A DNA stretch of 64,000 nucleotides from Turritopsis dohrnii. Lineage: Eukaryota > Cnidaria > Hydrozoa > Anthoathecata > Oceaniidae. This document shows positions 55,371 through 64,000 of this stretch, one piece after another (position 1 is the stretch's first letter; the number at the start of each line of letters is the position of its first letter). The DNA lies in the NCBI GenBank assembly GCA_027922465.2, contig BQMF02000011.1, positions 1,674,001-1,738,000 of the forward strand, read 5' to 3'. The notes under the pieces are model-generated. The model saw only the letters and a list, made by a program, of their open reading frames with translations. It did no database searches and was not told the origin of the DNA. The position numbers were made by a program, and so were the translations under genes.

Positions 55371-56012
55371 GTTTTTTCGACGTTGTTTCGATGTCGTATT
55401 CCTTCGTCGCTTGTTTAATAGTCGAAATGGAAACAGCAAAACAACGTCGGATTTTGACGTCTAAACGACGATTAGAAAAGACAAAAATGACGTTGTGCAA
55501 CGGTCAAAAGACCGAAAACAACGTTGCATTGACGTTGTAGAATAGTGAAATTGACGACGAAAGGTAATGACAACAAATGAAAATTCACCAGCCAGGATTG
55601 AACCCTGACCTTTCGCATGAATCCTGAGAGTGATAACCACTACCTCTTGACATGTTCTAATGTATTTGACCAATATCAAAATCACCAACTTAATTTCGAG
55701 TAAGTTAAGATGGAAAAGAACGAAGTGACGAAATGGAAAGAAAAAATGCAATATAATTTTAACTTGCTTTTTAAAACATCGTTTTAAACTTTGTTTGGAG
55801 TGTGCAGTTCACTAACCATCGTTTTTCGTTTCTTTCCTAATCTTTCTTAATCTTGAACGTCAGAATTGGCTGTAAGTAAATAAATGATTTTACAATTAAT
55901 TGCGACCAACCCCGACGTTTTCTTTACGTCGGTTAATAGTCGTTTTTGGTTGCGACGTTAGAACGACCATAAAACAACGTTGTATTGACGTCGTGTGTTA
56001 ACTGGGTACGCA
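55371..56012. mobile_element. MITE/SINE composite rich in ACGTTG words, right end ACCCAGTTAACAC
   Basis: The right end, read inward on the minus strand, is ACCCAGTTAACACACGACGT, and repeated 'acgttg', 'gacgtc' and 'cgacg' words occur in inverted arrangement at both ends (55371-55560 and 55905-56005). The left terminus is not resolved. The middle contains a tRNA-like segment (55586-55655). The element cuts LINE-like reading that continues to its right. Confidence 0.5.
55586..55655 (-). repeat. tRNA-derived SINE-like segment
   Basis: On the minus strand, TAGTGGTTATCAC (A-box region of a tRNA-like sequence) is followed about 35 bases later by GGGTTCAATCC (B box). The acceptor stem does not pair, so this is not a functional tRNA gene. 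The distance between the boxes fits an RNA polymerase III internal promoter as found in tRNA-derived SINEs. Confidence 0.55.
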
Positions 56013-57110
56013 TGTATACTGAAACTGTAAGCTTTCCATTTCTTCAATAGAAGGCCATATGAAAAGGTGTCAAATACATTCGATAGGTTCATTAGGCACC
56101 AACTTCTTATGATCTTAACATTTATGCCAATTGCAACGTAATCTGAACAAAGTTTGTTGCGTGCTGTGGTTAGACCTAAATCCACGTAAGAGTTTTAAAA
56201 CTTTTTCACGAGTTTGTTCATACAGGTAAATAAAATATTCTCGTAGAGTTAAGAAGGTAAGGGGCAGTAAACTGATAATTCTATTGTTTTCTTGATCAAA
56301 GCGATCTTTCGATCTTTATAATACGGGTAGTGTCCGTACTTCCGCCAAGGAAAGTTCACATGGGAAAATTCAAACATTCTAAAAGCTTGAATTGATAGAG
56401 TCAATGACAGATTTACACATTCACTTAAACATTTCCGCAGCAACCGCATTATAATAGGTCCACTTTTAGCTTTGTTTAGTTTAAAACTTAATATTCCTTC
56501 CTTAACATCTCATGGAAAAGCCTGCGCTCTATCAAATAATCCAGAGTAATTTTCACTTGCAAGTTTTAAGATACGGCAATGATCTTCAAAATCCGGTAGC
56601 ATGGATTCAAAACATGTATGAGGAGCCTCCCCGCTTTGAGCAAATGACCGGGTTTCTGATTATGCTTACAAAATAACTGTTTAAAACGTTGCTACTAATT
56701 TTGACACCTAAAATTAAACGTCTTATTTCAAGCGAAGGTAGTCTTTCCTCAGTGCCAGTTGAACTTTATTGAAAATAAAGGTTTGCAAGCATTTAAGAAT
56801 GATTTACCGTTTTCAATATTTGGATGACCAATTTTCTATAAAATTAAACTTTCTTCTTTCTGATGAGATTAACAACACGGTTTCTTTGCTTCTAAAATAC
56901 GAGAACATCTTTCGAGTCACCAGTTTTATTTGTATTGCATTTGAGGTTTGATCTTTCCGTGATTGCTTTATACAGAGTTTCGGTGGCATATGGGATTGAT
57001 GAGCATACTAAATTAATAACTTTACTATAATTCCCACTTGGAACTGAACCTAATGAGATCTTTGCTAAAGCTATCATTATAAAAGTAGTCATAAGAGCGA
57101 TAAAGTATTC
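55958..57110 (-). pseudogene. LINE relic (third copy), heavily degenerate
   Basis: Minus-strand fragments in LINE order include GKSFLNACKPLFS (near 56770-56805), a 'NYRPVSLLP'-like Y.PLPS stretch (near 56260) and MNLSNVFDTFSYGLLLKKWK (near 56085-56030), where the RT motif A Asp is recognisable. Stops and shifts occur every few dozen codons. The part downstream of motif A is lost where the ACCCAGTTAAC element lies. Confidence 0.6.
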
Positions 57111-57244
57111 TTTTGGGTGGTAGGTAACTTATTTTGAGCAATTTCAAAAAATGTGCTGTAGCTATGCAAGTGTTGCATCATATCAAAATTTGCGCTGATG
57201 TCATTAATTAAAATATGTATATACAGCACATTGGTTTCAGTATA

Positions 57245-58062
57245 CAGTAGACTCCCGGTTATTCGAAGCTCCAAGGGGGATAAGAATTTACTTCGAATAA
57301 CCGGGAGTTCGAATAACTGAAAAATTCGTTTTCCCGCCAGATTTTCAACTTAACCTTAATGGGATGGACTTTTCTGAAGTAATTGAGGCATTGTGGTTCA
57401 GTTGAGCGTAATAAACACAAAGAATTTTTACTTTTTGAAGAAAGAATAAATGATAATCAACGAAACACAGCCGATAGAAATCATTCTTATCAAGTATTAT
57501 GAGAGTAACTCAACCGTTATGGGATATCATGAGTATCAAAAGAAATGGAACGCTGTTATTGGTGAAGTCCTAGAAGCTAAAATGGAACCAACAAACGACA
57601 TAGACAAATATGCAGTGGCGGTCTGCAAAAAAGGAGATATTGTTGGTCATTTGCCTAAAGGAAAAACAGGAAAATTTGCCAAAACGATATTTTACTTTCT
57701 GAAGTCAGAGATGTTGTGTACTTGCAAAGTAAAAGTGACAGGGAAAAGAACTAACTTTGGAGATGATAAGGGATTGAGGATCCCCTGTTTGCTTCAATTC
57801 TCTGGACCGAAGGAGAATATTGAACTTTTGAAGAAATTGCTTGAAGAGTGTAAATAGCCATGAATATTGAAACCTGATTTTTTGAAGAAAAAAAGTGTTT
57901 AAATCGCAGAAAATCAATGTTCTCACTCGACAATCTCCCAATAAGAAAAATTCGAATAACTGAGGGTGACTTAGCCTATAATTGGCCCCAAGGGGAATAG
58001 AAATCACTTCGAATAACCGAATTATTCGAATAACTGAAGTTCGAATAACCGGGAGTCTACTG
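57245..58062 (+). mobile_element. pogo/Tigger-like element, TA duplication, carrying a HIRAN-domain ORF
   Basis: Both ends read CAGTAGACTCCCGGTTATTC inward, a perfect inverted repeat of at least 23 bp, and TA flanks each side (57243-57244, 58063-58064). CAGTAGACTC..TTATTCGAA is a classic pogo-type terminus. Inside there is no pogo transposase; the only long frame is the HIRAN ORF at 57450-57857. Sub-terminal copies of TTCGAATAAC are arranged in alternating orientation. Confidence 0.85.
57450..57857 (+). CDS. HIRAN-domain protein encoded within a pogo-like element
   Basis: This is an intact 135-residue frame. Residues about 24-115 match the HIRAN pattern: VIGEVLEAKMEPTNDIDKYA, then VAVCKKGDIVGHLPKGKTGK, then IPCLLQFSGPKENIEL. 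It keeps the xxEPxNxxDxxAVAV...VGHLPxxxxxxxA core and the final amphipathic helix. HIRAN domains occur in HLTF/Rad5 helicases, where they bind DNA 3' ends, and as stand-alone proteins. Here there is no helicase, and the ORF is fully enclosed by transposon ends. The start could be Met1 or the Met at codon 24. It may help the element bind DNA, or be a passenger; that is inference. Confidence 0.75.
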   Translation: MIINETQPIEIILIKYYESNSTVMGYHEYQKKWNAVIGEVLEAKMEPTNDIDKYAVAVCKKGDIVGHLPKGKTGKFAKTIFYFLKSEMLCTCKVKVTGKRTNFGDDKGLRIPCLLQFSGPKENIELLKKLLEECK

Positions 58063-58064
58063 TA

Positions 58065-59370
58065 TCAAAATTTGTTGGTTTTGCAAGGAGTTACACATGT
58101 TTGGTTTTTTCTTTTATCAGAGTCCTTGTTACGCTCATCAAATTTTTGTAGTTGTTACATCGTCGAATACTTTGCTAAGTTTCCTATAAGATGTTTTAGC
58201 GACAATTCCTGTTGCTCTAGTTGAATGCTTGAAACTTTTTTTATGTATGAATATCTATCAGTTGATTCTCTAGTGTAGGTGTGAGAGAGGCATTGCTTTG
58301 TTAAGAGATTTTTAACAAATGGCGACAACCATTAGTGTAAAATAGACGAATGGGCAACTAACGTGTTTGAGTTTGATTTATCGCTAGCAACCTCGCAGTT
58401 ACAAACTTGTAAAATTATTTAGTTAGGATAGGTTCACAGACTGGGTACGAAATGTGACGACTGTGAAACAGCAAAGGGTAAAGTTGTCTGATTAACCATA
58501 GCACGTTTGTTAAAAACACATCTCGTGGCGTACGCGATATCAATGGTGATGAGACCCTCTTGATGAGTATCCTTAGTGATCTGTCTATGACAGCAGTTCT
58601 GGTGATAGCTGCATAGGTAAAACACTTTTATTTTTGTGTACGTGACAACGTAATATGAGAATTATGTGCTCATTCTTTGTTTATATCTATGAGTTAGCTA
58701 GATGAATAATGTTTGGGAAATCGAGGATTCATTATAAGTGAGGATGAGAGATAAAAATTTGACATGACACATTTCGTTTGAATGACGTGAGAGAACAACA
58801 TGACAAAGTGTAAGCATTTGAAGCTGGGTACTAAGTTGGTACATGACACGAAAAATGCAGTCTGTTATTTTATAAATAGACACATTCATTGGCACTTTAT
58901 GTCATACGTCATTGTGAAACCTACGTAGAAATGTCGGTTCTCACGCTGATGATATAAGCTATTAAATATTTGGTATGATTTTAATAATTCATGGCTACTT
59001 ATTGAAATTTTATGTGAGAAGTCCTTCTGTGTTAATTCCACTTAAAGGCGAAAAAAAACATGCAGCCAGAGATTCTCACCGAAATCTCTTTGAAAAACAA
59101 AATTCTTATAATTCGATAAGCTCAAGGAGAGATTAAGAATAAGTTGATTTTTTGGGGAAAAAATGGAACCTTATCGGATAAAAAGTCCCGAGCAATCAAA
59201 GTGTTTGGAGAGAATCTTTTATACGTTGGATAAAAATTTTGAGAAAGCGAAAAACTTTAAGAAGCATGGATTCGGATTCGGGGAATGCATATTGTTCTTT
59301 TTGTGAGTTTCGCATAACAACAAGGAAAATACTTTTTCACGCCAAAATGCAAGCTCCGGAGAATCTCTTA
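58065..59370. other. AT-rich stretch, no supported gene
   Basis: Short open frames only (for example 58434-58625 minus). The flank right of the pogo-like element (tatcaaaattTg at 58063) resembles sequence near 57180-57190, so local duplication is possible. Confidence 0.4.
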
Positions 59371-59834
59371 CACGCCTTTTTTTGTAAGAACAATTTTATA
59401 AGAACACGAGCCTCAGATTTGGCCAAAAAATAAGAACAAAATAAGAACAACCTGAGGCTCAAATTAATGTTTCAAAAATTAAGAACAGCCTTAAGCCTGA
59501 ATTTTCTTATAAAATAAGAACAATTCATGATAGGAACAACTCATGACGTGAATTCTCTCACTGGCAAATGGTTTAGAAGTTGTTTTTTTTTTTCCGCCTT
59601 ATACTCATATCGGGTCATTACCGAACAGCAACCATGCTTTTAAACAGTTGTTTTTAAAAAGATTTATTTTTATTTTACTGGAAGTTCCATAAATAAGAAC
59701 AAAATGAGGATGAAATCTGAAACTTTGTTCTTAAAGCTAAGAACAAAATAAGAACAATTCAGGCTGAAAAAGGCTCCAGAAATAAGAACAGCCAGCCTCA
59801 GGTCAGATTTTACTGGTTCTTTAAAAAAAGCGTG
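59371..59834. mobile_element. TA-flanked MITE (CACGC...GCGTG family), copy 2
   Basis: The element begins CACGCCTTTTTTT and ends AAAAAAGCGTG with TA on both sides. It is the reverse-orientation relative of 2398-2812, sharing the blocks 'gcctcagatttggcc', 'aataagaacaaaataagaac' and 'cctcaggtcagattttactgg'. It has about 50 extra bases in the middle. There is no ORF. Confidence 0.8.
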
Positions 59835-59836
59835 TA

Positions 59837-62110
59837 CTTCAGGAGAAAAATGAAACCTCCAAGACTTTTAATTGTCAGAAAATTCTTTGATATTTAAACG
59901 GCCTAAATTTAATGTATGAACAGATTCTTAGAAGATTCATCTTGGATGTTTGGATCCGTGGGTTTCATGTTCCCAAGCGCCCATTTTTCTATGAGAATAT
60001 TTTAAGAGGCCTGAGATTGTTACAGAATTTCAAATGTCAAATGCAGGATTAATTTTTTTTGTCAACGAAATTTACTTATCGATTTCAACACGAAAAATGA
60101 CGTCATGATATTTCAGTAGATTCGATTGTTTTCAAGTGGAGAATTCGCCACTTCCCTGAAGTTATAAAAACTCAAATCTGAGTTTAAAATCATTAAAAAC
60201 ACGTTGATACAAGTTAAAGTAATTCAATAGTGTTTTCATATTTTGGATGGCAATTTGAAATACATACTGAGGTAAGACTTCTTTCGTATATAATGGTTGA
60301 CTTTTCAAATTGACGATATGTAAAATCGCAGATTACGTCAAGATTTATTAATTTTGGTTACCGACATTGTTTGTGAGAATCTGTTGAATTATTCCAGTAA
60401 GCTGGAGGATTTTCAAAGGGGATGATAATTGACTTTGTTATGTTTACAGTGCTTTGATAAACTACTAATTTAACCACTAGATAGAAATACCTTTGTTAAT
60501 TCCTTTAAAGGTAATCACGACTAGAATAACATTTCAAAAAAATTCCCATGCCTTTTATAAAAGCAAATGTTAGATGTTTGTCTGCGAATTCATTACCACC
60601 TATTTGTGAAAATTATTTTTTATACCTTAATCGTTTCATAGTATTTCTGTTCGGGATAAGTGACATATAATGGACATCAGCTCAAAATCAGTTGCAAAAA
60701 AAGCTAACCTAAATTTTTAAGATTGTATCACTTTCTTACCTGCACAGAACTATTTAGAATTTTGAAACCCAGGAGCTAAAAAAAGAGAGATCATTTCTAT
60801 AAAAAGAATGACTTTAAAGGAAATCGACATGATCCCGCTTTGTTGCGAAACTGACCAGGTTTACAACAACAACAGCACGTTTTTATTTTTTATTGTGATG
60901 TTATTTATGAATTTAGATAAATGTAAGCGTTCACAGACATATTAACTGGACAGAGCTGCATTAATATCATAAAAAAATGAAATTCAAGGTTGACGATCAA
61001 AATTACACTAAAATATATATTTCACTGTATATTTAGGGAGGGAGAATATTTTTGTTTTTAACGCTTGCTGTTCTGGTTGATCTCACCGATGATTATTCCA
61101 GAGTTAGCAGTGTTGATTGTATGATATGCAAGAAAAACAACAGAAGAACTCTCATGATACACATTTTCGGAAAACGAATAAAAGCAACAAAAAGGGTTTC
61201 CTTATTTCTCATTTCTAGCAACTTAATAAATGAATGAAATGAAAAAGAAAAACAATGAGCGCTTTTTTTAGAAATATAGTATGACGTCATGGTTGTTTTA
61301 CAATTCGGGCAGGACGTATAAACTAAAACCTGAGAAGATCAATCAGTGATGATGCAAAGATAATATCAAGAATTTAAATAAATAAAAACTTTCACACGTG
61401 AATTTCTTAACCGACTTGTTAAAACAACCTGTCGGCAACTCTTTATAGCCTTTATTTATTTTCCTACCTTGGTATGGTGTATTTGACCGTTATAATGTTT
61501 TCATGGTGAAAAAACATTTGATAATTTCCTTTCGACGCTAAGGCCTGTTTACATTGTTGGAAAAGCCTAGTTACACTAGCTAAATTTAAAATTAACTTGA
61601 CATGAACCGTTTTTGATATCACAAAAAAATACAATGTTCCGCTATCACTGGAAATGTCTAGAAATCTGTGTAAACAGAAATAAATATATTGGAAAAAAAC
61701 ACATTGCGAAGGGAAATTTGAGAAGCGTCACAAGGAAATATTCTTCTCCTCATATTAAAACGGCTTAAAATTTACCACGATACTCTTTCCAAATTTCTTC
61801 ATCATTTAAATGGAAATGTTAATAACATTGATGCACATGTTTACACGAAAGCGTTAACTGTTTTTTATTCGCCATTGTTTTTTTAAGTGTTTACTTTTCG
61901 GGTAATAAAGAGATCCGAGTCCTTTACATATCACTATGAAAGAAGAATGTTTTTTATTTACACGAGCAAAAAAATATTTGTCATCTCATTATGATAAGAA
62001 CGAAGAAGACAAGAAAATTGAGTTTACTATCAGATCTCAAATTTACAATAATTCGCTTATTCAACGTTAAATGACGATTTCTTGAAAATGTACTTTAGAG
62101 TATGTTTATG
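59837..62110. other. AT-rich stretch, no supported gene
   Basis: Only short frames are seen on either strand. The plus frame at 61052-61237 has no recognisable features. No tRNA or snRNA is evident. Confidence 0.45.
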
Positions 62111-62112
62111 TA

Positions 62113-62325
62113 TAGTGCGTTCACTATAACTTGGATAATCGTTAATGATTTTTATCAGACACGTTAAAGTAATGAAACAGAACGCTTATTAAAAGTTTAA
62201 AAATTCTTTTTCTACCCTTATCAAGACAAAAGACGATCAATGACTTTTAAGTGTTGTGGGAATTGACGCTCAATTTCCACCAGATCGTGCAAAACGACAT
62301 TATCCAAGTTAGAGTGAACGCACTA
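62113..62325. mobile_element. TA-flanked MITE (TAGTGCGTTCACT ends)
   Basis: Left TAGTGCGTTCACTATAACTT and its inverse at the right (AAGTTAGAGTGAACGCACTA) enclose non-coding AT-rich DNA, with TA on each side. The inverted similarity extends about 30 bp (through 'ggataat'). Confidence 0.8.
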
Positions 62326-62327
62326 TA

Positions 62328-62469
62328 ACAGGATTCAAACACTACATTATTACGGTCAAAACCTTTATAAAAGTATTTGAACAAAAGAAGCTAAGTCTGA
62401 ACCTTACCCTCACTAACCCAGACACATTTCATAAGGTTTACACCGTAAAGTTTAATGTTTGAATCCTGT
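62328..62469. mobile_element. MITE with ACAGGATTCAAACA ends, abutting the previous one
   Basis: ACAGGATTCAAACACTACAT on the left is mirrored at the right by TTAATGTTTGAATCCTGT, extending to 'ttacgg' inward. It starts only two bases after the end of the 62113-62325 element. The interior is short and non-coding. Confidence 0.7.
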
Positions 62470-64000
62470 CCCATAAATTGTATGTTAATATACAGTGAAT
62501 GTTAATTACCACGGAATGCTTTCTCATAATAGTTAGCAGCTCAATAGTAGCTGCTATTAGGAGAGACGAAGCTCGCATATACTGCCAGTCTGGATTTTAA
62601 AGATTTGTTTGGTTTAATGATTTTATTGACCTTGTTGTTTATTTTAAACTCCTATCTTGTTTACATGAATTCAGTCTTGCCGCATGCTTTTAGTCTAGGT
62701 AAATGAGTCAGTTTGGTGTGAAAAAAACGGTTCTGTTGACTCGCGTCGTATTTGAGTTGACATTACTTATATTATCACTGCAAATATAGCAGGCCAGTCA
62801 TGTAAGCTTTATGCATTAAGCAAAACATAAATGGAACGTTTTTTGGCTAATATTCAGAAGAAATTTTTTATTGTCATGCTTTTAAGAACCATAGGAAATA
62901 TTAATAATGAGTGTGTCAATAAAATATTTGAAACTATATGACTGTGGAAATGTTTCCCACTGAAGATTGTTATGATAGTTACAATAAACTTGTTACCATG
63001 ACAATACTAACAAAACGTGGAGAAGTGTAAATATAAGTTAGAAAAATATGTAAAGCACACTATTGTATTGTTTTTACTGGAACGTGAGTAGCATCAGTCG
63101 TTCCGTGATTATCCAGTCGATTTTATGATGTCTTGTATGAAACGTGTTAAAGTTCATATAAAATCCATTGATGCTTTTCTGTCAGTAATATTTAATTTTG
63201 TGGTCTAAGATAGATGTGTGATTGGTTGTTTAAAGTTGTGGACATTCATTCAGAGTTTTTTATTTTTGTTTATAAGATGTAAGATTAGATTTGAAATGAC
63301 GGACAGACGAAAGTCGAAGAATTGACCTTTTCAAAAGTTGAGTCAGCGGGAAGCAATCAATACTATTTTGCTTCAAATATCCACGGTTGAAATGTTCGCT
63401 GTGCATGGCTGTGGTGATAATCTTCGTCTTGCCAAAAACGCAAAGTGCATATGTTATGTTTTTGTTGTCATTTTTTTGTTGTTGTTTTTTTTATTTTGAT
63501 TGAAAAGTTGATGCGATAAACAACAATAGCACAACCTACAGAAGAACGAATGAATGAAATGTATGACTGAATGAATGAACGGTCCAATTAGTGGACCAAC
63601 TTCATTGTTTTTTTTAGGTACAAATAGCTATGCAAAAATATGTTTGTTACGCGTGCAGATGTAATTATATAGTGTACATAAATTCGAGAGAAAAAAGAAA
63701 GTAGAATTCAACTTTTCAAGGCAGCTCTGTTATAAATAATGTCATTGTAATCTTCTCATCATTGAGATTCTCAGAGAAAACATACTCCACACACTTAAGA
63801 GATTACGTTCTGATTGAAGGATACTTAGTTCGTGAGCTGTGACGACCAATGTGTTCACACGCTAATCAAACGTTACGTCACATACTTTCCAAACGCCTAT
63901 AATCTATAGGCTGAAACCACATATGCACACACCTTTAATTTTGCAATCAAATGATATAGATGAAGAAAACAAAGCTTGAAATGCATAAGAGGGGGGATTC
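62470..64000. other. AT-rich stretch to the window end, no supported gene
   Basis: No open frame above about 60 residues and no RNA gene was recognised. A tandem GAATGAAT-type stretch is at about 63548-63578. Confidence 0.45.

Noticed and set aside
55586..55655. Functional tRNA gene on the minus strand
   Set aside because: The acceptor arm does not pair and no sound anticodon stem can be drawn; only box A/B-like words remain.

Overview
The window looks like nuclear DNA of an AT-rich invertebrate animal, most likely a cnidarian. The evidence is spliceosomal introns with GT..AG borders and phase-matched exons, an animal-type complex III subunit gene (UQCRQ), a secreted mucin-like giant protein, and a dense load of metazoan transposons (hAT-like, pogo-like, TA-flanked MITEs, CR1/L2-like LINEs, Ty3/gypsy and a RAG1-like DNA transposon). 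The species cannot be named from sequence alone. Exon structures were assembled by hand from splice sites, reading phase and protein continuity.

Layout. 1-7.6 kb: a single-exon UQCRQ gene (1415-1663), then several MITEs. 7.7-26.7 kb, plus strand: one eight-exon gene for a secreted, Thr/Pro/Ser/Gln/Asn-rich protein of about 5048 residues. Its intron 2 holds a separate Ly6/uPAR-type, GPI-anchor-like gene (10214-10594). 28.0-42.45 kb, minus strand: a 13-exon zinc-dependent L-threonine 3-dehydrogenase-like gene of the medium-chain (bacterial-type) family. Its 9-kb intron 10 holds a complete-looking 4.26-kb DNA transposon (29979-34238). That element encodes, in seven exons, a RAG1-like protein with an N-terminal zinc region, RING, zinc finger, DDE-like acidic residues and a C-x2-C/H-x4-H zinc pair.

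42.7-52.3 kb is a nested transposon graveyard. A Ty3/gypsy element (gag and pol pieces, plus strand) is interrupted by a CR1/L2-like LINE (minus strand). That LINE is interrupted by two hAT-like elements and a foldback MITE, and one hAT-like element contains yet another TA-flanked element. A second LINE lies inside a second gypsy copy. 52.3-64 kb has no gene I can support with confidence, apart from a 135-aa HIRAN-domain ORF carried by a pogo-type element (57245-58062). The rest is LINE relics, a tRNA-like SINE fragment and MITEs.

The observation most worth following is the RAG1-like transposon. It combines RAG1's domain order with termini that begin CAC and carry a shared 14-bp block placed 10 bp, about one helical turn, further in at one end than at the other. 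This recalls the 12/23 arrangement of V(D)J recombination signals. A single copy cannot show whether this is functional.
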